Positions 16,412-24,923 are shown, numbered from the stretch's first letter. The stretch is DNA of 48,619 nucleotides from an uncultured Clostridia bacterium (GCA_944381455.1 CALWLF010000082.1:1-48619), one strand, 5' to 3'. The notes: generated by a model not told the origin, from the letters alone. Made by a program: numbers and translations.

Positions 16412-16459
16412 CACAAAAAAAGACGTCTTTGTGTGTTATGTTCTCACAAAGGCGTCTTT
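16412..16459 (-). terminator. Terminator of the nptA-phoPR-HD-pdxK unit
   Basis: A long stem (16419-16433 with 16445-16459, one G-U type mismatch) is followed by a run of T on the minus strand, 11 bases after the pdxK stop. Confidence 0.88.
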
Positions 16460-16469
16460 GCTATTCCCT

Positions 16470-17327
16470 CTATTCTTTAGGCAAAAGCAGCGACAGATGG
16501 GTCTCAAAGACAATCCCATCGTTACGGTCATAAGGTGCTTTGATGGTATCGGCAATGGAGGAAGTAATCAGCTTGGTGGCAAGTGAGACAGCATCTAATA
16601 AAGACATGCCCCGCAGTATGCCGCCGCAAAGCACCGAGGCCAGCAAATCCCCTGTGCCAGAAAAACTGCCGCCGTGGGCCGTCGTTTTTATCACCGACCA
16701 CTGGCCGCCTTCCAAAAGCAGGTTGTAAAACCATTCTTCCGTTTCCCCCGTGGCCTGATACCGAATGCCGGTAATGACCACCTGCTTGGTGGTTTCGCTT
16801 AACAGTTGCCGCCCCAAAGCAGCAATCTCTTCCAAATACTGGGGCGAGTGCTTTTTGGCCACCAGGGCCTCATAATCGGCACCAGTCAAAAAACAACATT
16901 CCGTCAGATTTGGCGTCAGCAGGGTGGCTTTTTTCGTCAGTCTCCCAATGGCATCACAAAGGTCGTCGTCGAAATTGGGGTACCGCACGCCGTCATCGCC
17001 CATGATGGGATCCACCAGCAAAAAGGTGTCCTTTTTGCAAAACACCTCCAAAAACCGCTCAATTTCTTCCACCTGGCTCACTTCTGCCAAAAATCCAGTA
17101 TAAATCCCATCAAAGGAAAAGCCCAGTTTTTCCCACATTCTGGTAAAATGGCGCATATGCGGTGTAAAATCTTCCATATAAAATTCCGGGTACCCTGTTT
17201 GATTGGAAAGCACTGCCGTCGGCAGAGGGTAAACTTGTAACCCCATCACGCTTAACACTGGAATGGCTGCCATCAGCGAACAGCGGCCGGCCCCCGATAA
17301 ATCATTGATTGCTGCAACTTTTTTCAT
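16470..17327 (-). CDS. Pyridoxal/pyridoxamine kinase (PfkB family)
   Basis: The 285-residue protein is a PdxY/PdxK-type ribokinase-fold enzyme that phosphorylates vitamin B6 vitamers with ATP. Support: the N-terminus AAINDLSGAGRCSL, the substrate region TAVLSNQTGYP, DPIMGDDGVRY, LLTPNLTECCFLTG, and the C-terminal anion-hole and catalytic-Asp motif GGSFSGTGDLLASV. GGGGGAG lies upstream of the ATG. The gap to the preceding HD gene is only 14 bases, so it probably ends the phosphate operon, an unusual partner. Some PdxK-like proteins act on hydroxymethylpyrimidine, so the substrate is likely but not certain. Confidence 0.9.
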   Translation of the reverse strand: MKKVAAINDLSGAGRCSLMAAIPVLSVMGLQVYPLPTAVLSNQTGYPEFYMEDFTPHMRHFTRMWEKLGFSFDGIYTGFLAEVSQVEEIERFLEVFCKKDTFLLVDPIMGDDGVRYPNFDDDLCDAIGRLTKKATLLTPNLTECCFLTGADYEALVAKKHSPQYLEEIAALGRQLLSETTKQVVITGIRYQATGETEEWFYNLLLEGGQWSVIKTTAHGGSFSGTGDLLASVLCGGILRGMSLLDAVSLATKLITSSIADTIKAPYDRNDGIVFETHLSLLLPKE

Positions 17328-17341
17328 GTTCTCTCCCCCGC

Positions 17342-18007
17342 TTACATCACCTGCTGTTCATTGACAATCAGGCGAAATTGCAGCCCCAGTTTTTCGGCTG
17401 CTTTCCGGCACAAAATCATTCGGTTAAGAAAAATTTCGAAATAATCCATCACCGAGCAGTAGCGGGTGTCGATGGAAATTTTCAGCCGGAACACATTTTT
17501 TTCTTTTTCTTCTAAAATCTTTACTTCTGCTTTTTGCACCGAATAATTCACCCGGTCGTGAATATCAAAATTAGTCACATCTTTATTGCGCACCCGGCTG
17601 CGGCGTACATCGGTTTTGTCTCCCAAAATCAGCGCGGCGGCCACATGGTTGACGGCCACGGCCGTTCCTTCGTCGTGGTTTCCGATGGCGGTGGTGATGG
17701 TGGCAATTTCTTCGGCAGTAGCCCCCATGTTATCTAAAATACGAAAGGCCATCACAGCCCCGGAAAGGGCATGGTCCACCCGGTTGACCAGGTTGCCGAT
17801 GTCATGAAGATGCGCGGCAATCATGGCCAGTTCCACATCCCTTGCAGGATAGTGCAGCGTTTCCAAAATATATTTTGCCGTCTGGGCCACCTTGGTTACA
17901 TGGGCAAAACTGTGCTCTGTATAACCCAGGGCAATCAGCGATTCGTCTGCTTTTTCAATATACGTTTGAATGGCTTTGTCATTGCGTACTGCTTCATAGG
18001 TGATCAT
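17342..18007 (-). CDS. HD-domain phosphohydrolase downstream of phoR
   Basis: The 221-residue protein has the HD layout: His in YTEHSFAHVTKV, HLHDIGNLVNRVDHA (HD pair plus a following His), IGNHDEG, and LILGDKTDVRRSR with a distal Asp. Proteins of this shape are common clostridial HD hydrolases of unknown substrate. The start overlaps the phoR stop by four bases (ATGA), so the two are translationally coupled. The pairing with a phosphate sensor suggests a phosphate-related or nucleotide signal substrate, which is an inference. Confidence 0.85.
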   Translation of the reverse strand: MITYEAVRNDKAIQTYIEKADESLIALGYTEHSFAHVTKVAQTAKYILETLHYPARDVELAMIAAHLHDIGNLVNRVDHALSGAVMAFRILDNMGATAEEIATITTAIGNHDEGTAVAVNHVAAALILGDKTDVRRSRVRNKDVTNFDIHDRVNYSVQKAEVKILEEKEKNVFRLKISIDTRYCSVMDYFEIFLNRMILCRKAAEKLGLQFRLIVNEQQVM

Positions 18008-19374
18008 GCCGTTCCTTCTTTCTTTTTTACCTGTTTTGCCGCTTCTTTCGGTTCTTGCTGGGGCGGGAAGATGACTTTCATTTTTGTCGGTCCGCCCTCT
18101 TTGCTTTCCACTTCAATGGTGCCGCCATGGCGCAAGACAATATGCTTGACAATGGCAAGGCCAAGCCCTGTGCCGCCGGTGGCTTTGCTGCGGCTGTTAT
18201 CCACCCGGTAAAACCGTTCAAAGATCCGCTCCTGGCTTTCCAAGGGAATGCCGATGCCGTTATCCTTCACCACAATCACCGGCTGCTCTTCCGCCACAGA
18301 AACATCCACCTGCACATAGCCCCCCGGCTTATTATACCGGATGGCATTGTCACAAAGGTTATAAAGCACCTCACCCAGCATCGTTTTATTTCCCCGCACG
18401 AAGGCGCCGTTTCCGCTTAGGCGCAGTTGGACTTGGTATTGTTCTGCTTTCATAGAAAGCATCTCCACCGTATCCCGGGCCAGCCGCAGCACATCCACCT
18501 GCTCTACCGGTCCCAGTTCGCCCGGTTCATCCAGTTTGGAAAGCTCCAAAATATCGTTGATGAGCATAATGAGCCGTCCTGCTTCCCGGTGGATTTTTCC
18601 GGCAAATGTTTTGATATCGCCTTCTTGCACCATGCCGCTTTCCATCATCTCTGCATAGCCGGAAATACTGGTAAGCGGCGTTTTCAGCTCATGAGAGACA
18701 TTGGCCGTAAACTGCTGGCGCCACTTTTCTCCTTCTTCCTTTTTTTGCTGATAGGCTTTCATGGCCTGTGCCAACGGCAGCATCTCTCTGGGAACTTGGC
18801 CTTGTTTTCCATCCATATGCCAAATCATATCCTGTAATTTCCCCACCAGTTTTTTTGTCAGCAACCGGCTGACCAGAAGGCTGAGAATGCTCATACAGCA
18901 AAGCACCAAGGCCAAAGATGGCAGCGTATCGCGAAATCCGTCCAGAAGGCCCTCCATTTCCGTGCCCACCCGCAGCACACTGCCATCGGGCAGGCGCAAG
19001 GCATAATAATAGCTGTAATGGTTGAAGGTAACGCTTTGTCTGTTGCTTTCTCCCACACCAATTTCCAGCGCGTCTTTAACCTCCTGTCGGTCTTTGTGGT
19101 TTTCCATTTCGCTGGCATCCACAAAAGAGTCATACAGCACTGTGCCGTCTGCGGCAATCAGCGTCATCCGTTTTTCCTCTTCTTCAAACCGCATCAGCTC
19201 TGCCACATCGTCGCTGGAAGGACAAGCTTTGGCCAAAAAATCAGTCATCTGTTTTACTTCTCTTCTGGCCGCCCGCTCCATGGTGCCATGAAACAGCCCC
19301 ACCAGCAGCACCGTCGTCAGCACCATGGAAAAAAAGCCCATGAAAAACAGCCGAAGATTGATCTTTTTTTCCAT
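18004..19374 (-). CDS. phoR: Sensor histidine kinase, PhoR-like
   Basis: The 456-residue kinase has an N-terminal membrane segment, a ~130-residue extracytoplasmic region containing LIAADGTVLYDSF (a PAS/dCache-like fold), a second membrane span near residues 155-175, then the phosphoacceptor box FTANVSHELKTPLTSISGYAE and a HATPase domain (LCDNAIRYN, VKDNGIGIP, GGTGLGLAIVKHI). It pairs with the PhoP-type regulator directly upstream (3-base gap). GAGGAG stands 9 bases before the ATG. Linkage to nptA and a PHO-box-like repeat supports phosphate sensing; the PhoR name rests on that context. Confidence 0.9.
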   Translation of the reverse strand: MEKKINLRLFFMGFFSMVLTTVLLVGLFHGTMERAARREVKQMTDFLAKACPSSDDVAELMRFEEEEKRMTLIAADGTVLYDSFVDASEMENHKDRQEVKDALEIGVGESNRQSVTFNHYSYYYALRLPDGSVLRVGTEMEGLLDGFRDTLPSLALVLCCMSILSLLVSRLLTKKLVGKLQDMIWHMDGKQGQVPREMLPLAQAMKAYQQKKEEGEKWRQQFTANVSHELKTPLTSISGYAEMMESGMVQEGDIKTFAGKIHREAGRLIMLINDILELSKLDEPGELGPVEQVDVLRLARDTVEMLSMKAEQYQVQLRLSGNGAFVRGNKTMLGEVLYNLCDNAIRYNKPGGYVQVDVSVAEEQPVIVVKDNGIGIPLESQERIFERFYRVDNSRSKATGGTGLGLAIVKHIVLRHGGTIEVESKEGGPTKMKVIFPPQQEPKEAAKQVKKKEGTA

Positions 19375-19377
19375 TGG

Positions 19378-20058
19378 TTACGGCTCCTCGATTCCCTTTT
19401 CCAATTTATAGCCTACGTTGCGCACGGTTTTGATATAACTGCCGCCTTTGCCCAATTTTTGGCGCAGGGTTTTGATATGCATATCCACCGTCCGGCTTTC
19501 GCCTTCAAAATCCATGCCCCAAATGGTATCCATGATCTTGTCTCTGGAAAGGACGATGCCTTGATTTTGCAGAAAATATTTCAACAATTCATATTCCTTA
19601 TAGGTGAGGCTGGCTTTTTTCCCATCCACCGTCACCACCCGCTTGCGGTCGTCCAGAAGAATTTCTTCAAAAGAAATCACATCTTCCCGGTTGACCTGAT
19701 AGCGCCGCAGCACTGCCTTCACCCGGGAGATAAATTCCATAATGCCAAAAGGCTTGGAAATATAATCATCGGCGCCGGCATCCAGCCCCCGCACAGCATC
19801 AATTTCCGATGCCTTGGCCGTCACCAGCATCACCGGCACCTGCCTGGTTTTTTCGCTTTGGCGCATTTGTTTTAAAATATCCAGCCCGCTTTCACCCGGC
19901 AGCATAATATCCAGCACCACCAAGCTTGGCAGCGCCTTGGCACACTGGGCAAAAAACGACGTTCCGTCGGAAAAGCCCATCACCGTAAAACCGCTGTTAC
20001 GCAGGGCATATTCTTCCATTTCTCGAATGTTGATATCATCTTCTACAATATAAATCAT
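19378..20058 (-). CDS. phoP: Response regulator, PhoP/OmpR type
   Basis: The 226-residue regulator has a receiver domain (IYIVEDDINIRE, phospho-Asp in LVVLDIMLPGESG, Thr in MLVTAKAS, Lys in DDYISKPFG) and a winged-helix output domain (YKEYELLKYFLQNQGIVLSRD, ESRTVDMHIKTLRQKLG, TVRNVGYKLE). An in-frame GTG lies nine bases upstream of the ATG, but AAAGGG fits the ATG at 20058. It probably binds the PHO-box-like direct repeats before nptA. Order nptA-phoP-phoR-HD-pdxK gives one transcript. Confidence 0.93.
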   Translation of the reverse strand: MIYIVEDDINIREMEEYALRNSGFTVMGFSDGTSFFAQCAKALPSLVVLDIMLPGESGLDILKQMRQSEKTRQVPVMLVTAKASEIDAVRGLDAGADDYISKPFGIMEFISRVKAVLRRYQVNREDVISFEEILLDDRKRVVTVDGKKASLTYKEYELLKYFLQNQGIVLSRDKIMDTIWGMDFEGESRTVDMHIKTLRQKLGKGGSYIKTVRNVGYKLEKGIEEP

Positions 20059-20070
20059 GTCATTCACCCT

Positions 20071-21819
20071 TTAGCTGATGGAGTATTTTTCCATATAGGC
20101 CTGTACCCGTTCTTCAAAGTATGCATTATGCGATTCTTTTAAATCATTCAAATATTCATGCAGCGACATGCTGTCTTTGGCCATTTCAATGATGCAAATG
20201 GCAATATTGGAGCAGTGGTCGGCCACCCGTTCATAGTTGGTGGTGATGTCAGAGAACACAAACCCCAGCTCTGTGGTGCATTCGCCTCGTTTGAGCCGCT
20301 CCACATGCTTGCTTTTGAGCGCATTTTGCATGGTGTCGATCACCTGTTCCAGCGGTTCCACCTCTGCGGCCAGGCGCACATCGTTATTGATGAACACTTC
20401 CACAGCCATATCCAAAATTTCCCGCACAGCCGCTGCCATCACATCCAGCTCTTCCTTGCCTTCCGGCGAAAACTCGATTTTCTTATCCCGCATTTCTTCT
20501 GCTGCTTCTTTCAAGTTTAAAGCATGGTCGCCAATGCGTTCAAAGTCGCCGATACAGTGGAGCAGACGGGAAACCTCGTTGCTGTCTTCTTCGTTGAGGT
20601 CCTTGGCGCTTAACCGCACCAAGTAGGTGCCCAGCTTGTCCTCATAGACATCGATCTTATCCTCGTTGGCCTCCACCTTTTCCATCAGTTTTTCGTCATA
20701 ATCATCCAGGCAGCGCATCCCGTCATAAAGAGTTTCTTTGGCCAAAGCTGCCATGGTTTCAGCCACCTGCCGGCTTTGGTACACAGCCACAGAAGGCGTT
20801 ACCATCAAGCGGTCGTCCAGCATGGAAAACTCTTTGTCTTTTTTGTCGTCGCGCACTGTAGCACAAGCCAGTTTTTCCAGCAGTTTTGTAAAGGGCAGCA
20901 AAATGGAAGTGGCCAGAATATTAAACAGCGTATGAATCACAGCGATGTTTGCTGCATTGAGCGGATCGTTTAAAAAGGCAAAATCAAAAATAGCCCGCAG
21001 CACATAGAACAAAGCCAAAAAGACAATGGTACCAATCAAGTTAAAATAAAAATGCACCGCTGCTGCCCGTTTGGCATTTTTCCCTGTGCCAACAGAGGCC
21101 AAAATGGCCGTAATACAAGTCCCGATGTTTTGGCCCATGATGATAGGAATGGCGTTATTATAGGTGATGGCCCCCGTCTGGCTTAACGCCTGTAAAATAC
21201 CAACAGAAGCCGAGGAGCTTTGGATTGCTGCCGTCAGTACGGCCCCTGCCACCACGCCTAAAATAGGATTGGTAAAGAGCAGGAATAAGTTGGTAAATGC
21301 CGGCATATCTGCCAACGGCTTCACTGCATTGGTCATAATATCCATCCCTGTCATCAGCACAGCAAAGCCCAGCAGGATGGTTCCGATGTTATGCTTTTTT
21401 TGTTCTTTGGAAAACATCAAACAACATACGCCAATGGCTGCCAGCACCGGCGAAAAGGATGTTGGCTTTAACAGCTGCAAAAAGAAGTTGCTGCTTTCAA
21501 TGGCCGTCAAACTGATTAACCAGGCCGTGATGGTAGTGCCGATGTTGGCCCCCATGATGACGCCGATGGCTTGGTGCAGTTCCATCAGACCAGAATTCAC
21601 AAAGCCCACCACCATGACTGTCGTGGCTGAGGAGCTTTGAATCACAGCCGTCACACCGGCGCCCAGCAGCAGCCCTTTGATGGGGCTGGAGGTCAGTTTT
21701 TCCAAAATGATTTTTAACCTGCCCCCCGCTTGTTTTTCCAAAGCTTTGCCCATGACATCCATGCCGAATAAAAACAAGGCAAGCCCGCCAATCATGTTCA
21801 ATACATCAAACAGGTCCAT
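20071..21819 (-). CDS. Na+/phosphate cotransporter with PhoU domain
   Basis: The 582-residue protein is an NptA/YjbB-type importer. Two inverted membrane repeats each carry the QSSSAT/QSSSAS signature (near VIQSSSATTVMVVGF and AIQSSSASVGILQAL). Residues ~340-580 form a PhoU-like helical domain (LLHCIGDFERIGDHALNL and ITTNYERVADHCSNIAI). GGAGG lies six bases before the ATG at 21819; a further upstream ATG (21825) abuts the ribosome site, and the long open frame beyond it has no other support. It is the first gene of the phoPR operon, with PHO-box-like repeats upstream. Confidence 0.92.
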   Translation of the reverse strand: MDLFDVLNMIGGLALFLFGMDVMGKALEKQAGGRLKIILEKLTSSPIKGLLLGAGVTAVIQSSSATTVMVVGFVNSGLMELHQAIGVIMGANIGTTITAWLISLTAIESSNFFLQLLKPTSFSPVLAAIGVCCLMFSKEQKKHNIGTILLGFAVLMTGMDIMTNAVKPLADMPAFTNLFLLFTNPILGVVAGAVLTAAIQSSSASVGILQALSQTGAITYNNAIPIIMGQNIGTCITAILASVGTGKNAKRAAAVHFYFNLIGTIVFLALFYVLRAIFDFAFLNDPLNAANIAVIHTLFNILATSILLPFTKLLEKLACATVRDDKKDKEFSMLDDRLMVTPSVAVYQSRQVAETMAALAKETLYDGMRCLDDYDEKLMEKVEANEDKIDVYEDKLGTYLVRLSAKDLNEEDSNEVSRLLHCIGDFERIGDHALNLKEAAEEMRDKKIEFSPEGKEELDVMAAAVREILDMAVEVFINNDVRLAAEVEPLEQVIDTMQNALKSKHVERLKRGECTTELGFVFSDITTNYERVADHCSNIAICIIEMAKDSMSLHEYLNDLKESHNAYFEERVQAYMEKYSIS

Positions 21820-21864
21820 ACACATCCTCCATTTCTTCTCGTCCTGTTTTTTTACATTATTTTT

Positions 21865-21870
21865 AATATA
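21865..21870 (-). promoter_or_regulatory. Candidate -10 box of the nptA operon
   Basis: TATATT on the minus strand (21870-21865) lies downstream of the PHO-box-like repeats, with no good -35 box, as expected for an activator-dependent promoter. Confidence 0.5.
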
Positions 21871-21879
21871 CCGAAAAAT

Positions 21880-21920
21880 CGTAAAATCTATGGGCGGTAG
21901 TATGTAAAATCTATGTAAAA
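21880..21920 (-). promoter_or_regulatory. PHO-box-like direct repeats before nptA
   Basis: On the minus strand two TTTACA units (21919-21914 and 21908-21903) repeat at 11 bases, and a third ATTTTAC-type unit lies near 21880-21887. Repeated TTnACA units with about 5-base gaps are the known PhoP site form in Bacillus. This supports PhoP control of the operon. Confidence 0.6.
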
Positions 21921-22040
21921 TTGCGCCGTTTGATCCAGAGAGAAAAATGCCTGCTTCTTTCTGTACAATCCTTTTGCTTCGTGGTATCATAAAGATGTTG
22001 GAAGCATCAGCCTGATTCAAAAAGAGAAAGGAAGAACAAT

Positions 22041-22916
22041 ATGCAGCAAAAACCAAACCGCAACGATCCCTGCTGGTGCGGCAGCGGTCAAAAATATAAA
22101 AAATGCCACGAGCCCATGGACGAAAAAATTGCCTATTTTGAAAGCCTGGGCCATGTGGTGCCCACCCGAAACCTGTTGAAAACACCAGCCCAACTGGAGG
22201 GCATCCGCCAAAGCAGCCGCATCAACATTGCTGTGCTGGACTATGTGGCCCAACACATCCGTCCCGGCATCTCCACCGAAGACATCAACACCTGGGTGGA
22301 CCAAAAAACCAGGGAAATGGGCGGCATCCCAGCCCCCCTCAACTATGAAGGCTTTCCCAAAAGCGTTTGTGTCTCCATCAACGATCAGGTTTGCCATGGC
22401 ATCCCTTCTGCCGATGTGATCTTGCAGGAGGGCGATATTGTCAATGTGGATGTCTCCACCATTTACAACGGCTATTTTTCCGATTCCTCCCGAATGTTTT
22501 GCTTGGGAGAAGTGAATCCGGAATGGAAAAAATTAGTCAACGTGGCCAAAGAGTCGCTGCAAGTGGGGTTAAAGGAAGTCAAACCCTGGGGCTTTTTGGG
22601 CGATATGGGAGAGGCCATCCATACCTTTGTGAAATCCCACGGCTATTCGGTGGTGGAAGAAATCGGCGGCCATGGCGTAGGGCTGGAGTTTCACGAAGAG
22701 CCTTTCGTCAGCTATGTATCCAAAAAAGGCACGGAAATGCTGCTGGTGCCAGGCATGGTCTTTACCATCGAGCCAATGATCAACCTGGGCGGCCATGAAG
22801 TCTATGTGGATGCAGAAAATGAATGGACCATTTATACCGACGATGGTTCGCCGTCGGCCCAATGGGAAATCACCGTGGCTGTCACCGAAGACGGCTATGA
22901 GGTTTTGACCTGGTAA
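22041..22916 (+). CDS. map: Type I methionine aminopeptidase with N-terminal SEC-C zinc motif
   Basis: The 291-residue enzyme removes the initiator methionine from new proteins. Residues 1-25 are a SEC-C-type zinc motif (RNDPCWCGSGQKYKKCH), known from SecA C-termini and from a subset of bacterial MetAPs, probably helping ribosome contact. The catalytic domain follows with metal ligands in VNVDVSTIYNGYFSD (two Asp), GHGVGLEFHEEP (His) and FTIEPMIN (Glu), and a final Glu near the end. Length fits MetAP plus the extension. It stands alone, not next to adk or infA as often seen, and ends in a terminator. Confidence 0.95.
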   Translation: MQQKPNRNDPCWCGSGQKYKKCHEPMDEKIAYFESLGHVVPTRNLLKTPAQLEGIRQSSRINIAVLDYVAQHIRPGISTEDINTWVDQKTREMGGIPAPLNYEGFPKSVCVSINDQVCHGIPSADVILQEGDIVNVDVSTIYNGYFSDSSRMFCLGEVNPEWKKLVNVAKESLQVGLKEVKPWGFLGDMGEAIHTFVKSHGYSVVEEIGGHGVGLEFHEEPFVSYVSKKGTEMLLVPGMVFTIEPMINLGGHEVYVDAENEWTIYTDDGSPSAQWEITVAVTEDGYEVLTW

Positions 22917-22930
22917 CTGAAACAAAAACA

Positions 22931-22978
22931 AAAAGGAAGTTTCTCTGCCACAGGGCAGCGGAAACTTCCTTTTTCATT
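22931..22978. terminator. Bidirectional terminator between map and panB
   Basis: A long stem (22931-22943 with 22961-22973, plus an inner CTGCC/GGCAG) is flanked by A-rich and T-rich tracts on both strands. Confidence 0.85.
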
Positions 22979-23039
22979 CTTGTACAACACACGATGTTTT
23001 GAAGCCAGGAACCGCTGCAAGTTTGCCTCTTTCAGACAT
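22974..23039 (-). CDS. Candidate 21-residue small protein after panB copy 1
   Basis: An ATG at 23039 has a perfect AGGAGG seven bases upstream and opens a frame of 21 codons, MSERGKLAAVPG then FKTSCVVQE, ending in TGA right at the edge of the terminator stem. It sits 43 bases after the first panB copy and would share its transcript. No similarity is recognised. The strong ribosome site is the main support; the frame could also be chance. Confidence 0.35.
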   Translation of the reverse strand: MSERGKLAAVPGFKTSCVVQE

Positions 23040-23082
23040 ACAACAGCCTCCTGACGTCACCGGCAGGCGGCAAAAACAGCTG

Positions 23083-23904
23083 TTATTCCAAGCCTTCCAC
23101 TTTTGCGTTATAAGAATATTCTGGCGTTGGGAAAGTCCCTTCGGCCACTTCTTTCTGATACGTATTAAAGGCATCCAGAATCTGTGGACGCAAATCAGCA
23201 AATTTCTTTGCAAATTTAGGCACCCATTCTGTCATGCCCAGCATATCTTGCAGCACCAGCGCCTGTGCTTCGCAGTCGGCCCCAGCACCAATGCCGATAA
23301 TGGGGATGTGAATCCGTTCTCTCAAATAAGTGGTTACAGCCGTTGGCACACCTTCTACCATCACCATAAAAGCGCCGGCTGCTTCAATGGCTTTGGCATC
23401 TTCCAACAGTGCTTCCACTGCTTCCATGCTCTTGCCCTGCACTTTAAAGCCGCCCATCATGCTGGTGGTCTGCGGCGTTAAGCCGATGTGGCCGCAAACA
23501 GGAATGCCTGCTTCCACAATGCCTTTGATGACAGCAGCCGAGCGTTTGCCGCCTTCCAGCTTGATGGCGTCGCAGCCAATTTCTGTAAACATCCGGTTGG
23601 CGCTGATGACGCCCTGTTCCACCGATACGTTATAGGAACCAAAGGGCATGTCCCCAATAATAAAGGTCTGCGGTGCGCCACGTTTCACCGATTTTCCATG
23701 GTGAATGATATCATCCACCGTTACGCCCACTGTGCCTTCGTAGCCCAGCATGGTCATACCCAAGGAGTCACCCACCAAAATCATCTCAATGTTGCTTTCA
23801 TTGACCAATTTTGCCGTGGTGTAATCATAACAGGTGACTAAAGTGATTTTTCTGCCGTTTTGTTTGGTTGCCATAATTTCCGGTACCGTAATTTTTTTCT
23901 TCAT
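23083..23904 (-). CDS. panB: 3-methyl-2-oxobutanoate hydroxymethyltransferase, copy 1
   Basis: PanB makes ketopantoate from 2-oxoisovalerate with methylene-tetrahydrofolate, the first step to pantothenate and CoA. The 273 residues carry the metal-site segments VGDSLGM, GDMPFGSY and AIKLEGG, GHIGLTPQ, and the catalytic Glu in MVMVEGVP. GGAGG sets the ATG at 23904, giving exactly the length of the neighbouring copy. By eye it differs from copy 2 at about 35 of 273 positions. This copy keeps the common GIPVxGHIG form (GIPVCGHIG). It has its own strong promoter at 23977-24005. No panC or panD is in the window. Confidence 0.94.
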   Translation of the reverse strand: MKKKITVPEIMATKQNGRKITLVTCYDYTTAKLVNESNIEMILVGDSLGMTMLGYEGTVGVTVDDIIHHGKSVKRGAPQTFIIGDMPFGSYNVSVEQGVISANRMFTEIGCDAIKLEGGKRSAAVIKGIVEAGIPVCGHIGLTPQTTSMMGGFKVQGKSMEAVEALLEDAKAIEAAGAFMVMVEGVPTAVTTYLRERIHIPIIGIGAGADCEAQALVLQDMLGMTEWVPKFAKKFADLRPQILDAFNTYQKEVAEGTFPTPEYSYNAKVEGLE

Positions 23905-23976
23905 GGACACCCTCCATTCTCCAATAACCCAAAAAACGAACTGTAACGATGGATTTCGATTTTCCATTACAAGCCC

Positions 23977-24005
23977 ATTATACCGTTGGAACCATCCACT
24001 GTCAA
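23977..24005 (-). promoter_or_regulatory. Promoter of panB copy 1
   Basis: Minus-strand TTGACA (24005-24000) and TATAAT (23982-23977) with a 17-base spacer form a near-consensus sigma-A promoter. An inverted repeat (TGTAA..ATGGA / TCCATTACA, 23942-23971) follows in the leader. Confidence 0.85.
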
Positions 24006-24040
24006 CTGCCTGTCCTTTCGCCCCAAAAAGCCCTTTGACA

Positions 24041-24074
24041 AAAAAATCCTCCTTCTGCCGAAAGAGGATTTTTT
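24041..24074 (-). terminator. Terminator of panB copy 2
   Basis: An 11-bp stem (24041-24051 with 24064-24074) with a T-run arm, read on the minus strand, separates the two panB transcripts. Confidence 0.82.
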
Positions 24075-24101
24075 GCCAAAATTGGCAGTTGGTTGGGCTT
24101 T

Positions 24102-24923
24102 TTATTCCAGCCCTTCCACTTTGGTATTATAGGAATATTCCGGAGTAGGGAAGGCGCCTTCGGCCACTTCCTGATGATAGGTGTTGAAGGCATCGATGAT
24201 CTGCTGGCGAAGATCGGCATATTTTTTGGCAAATTTAGGCACCCAGTCATACAGCCCCAGCATATCCTGCATAATCAAGCCTTGCAGTTGGCAGTCGGCC
24301 CCGGCGCCGATGCCGATGATGGGGATGCTGATGCGTTCTTTTAAATAAGTAGTTACGGCCGTTGGCACGCCTTCCACCATGACCATAAATGCACCGGCTG
24401 CTTCAATGGCTTTGGCATCTTCCAGCAGGCTTTCCACCGCCTCCATGCTTTTGCCCTGTACTTTAAAGCCGCCCATCATGCTGGAAGTCTGCGGCGTTAA
24501 GCCGATGTGGCCGCCAACGGCGCTGCCGGCATCCACAATGCCTTTGATCACCGCAGCAGAGCGTCTGCCGCCTTCCAGCTTGATGGCGTCGCAGCCAATT
24601 TCCGTAAACATCCGGTTGGCGCTGATGATGCCCTGTTCCACCGATACATTGTAAGAACCAAAAGGCATATCGCCAATGATAAACGTCTGGGGTGCACCGC
24701 GTTTGACTGCCTTGCCGTGATGAATCACATCATCTACCGTTACCCCCACGGTGCCTTCATATCCAAGCATGGTCATGCCAAGAGAATCACCCACCAAAAT
24801 CAATTCGATGTCGCTTTCATTGACCAACGTTGCGCTGGTATAGTCATAACAAGTCACCATGGCAAGCTTTTTGCCGTTTTGTTTGGTTGCCATAATTTCT
24901 GGTACTGTGATTTTCTTTTTCAT
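24102..24923 (-). CDS. panB: 3-methyl-2-oxobutanoate hydroxymethyltransferase, copy 2
   Basis: This 273-residue paralogue of the neighbouring PanB is about 87% identical by eye. All the segments I associate with metal binding and catalysis are present (VGDSLGM, GDMPFGSY, AIKLEGG, MVMVEGVP). Differences cluster in the strand before GHIGLTPQ (GSAVGGHIG instead of GIPVCGHIG) and in CQLQGLIMQDMLGLYDW near the C-terminal third, which could affect substrate binding or oligomer contacts. It has its own promoter (24992-25020) and terminator, so the two are separately transcribed. A tandem duplication is clear; distinct roles are not shown. Confidence 0.92.
   Translation of the reverse strand: MKKKITVPEIMATKQNGKKLAMVTCYDYTSATLVNESDIELILVGDSLGMTMLGYEGTVGVTVDDVIHHGKAVKRGAPQTFIIGDMPFGSYNVSVEQGIISANRMFTEIGCDAIKLEGGRRSAAVIKGIVDAGSAVGGHIGLTPQTSSMMGGFKVQGKSMEAVESLLEDAKAIEAAGAFMVMVEGVPTAVTTYLKERISIPIIGIGAGADCQLQGLIMQDMLGLYDWVPKFAKKYADLRQQIIDAFNTYHQEVAEGAFPTPEYSYNTKVEGLE

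Noticed and set aside
20071-22185. A 704-residue version of the Na+/phosphate transporter
   Set aside because: The first 122 codons have no ribosome site, run through the PHO-box region and do not look like protein; the start at 21819 fits.
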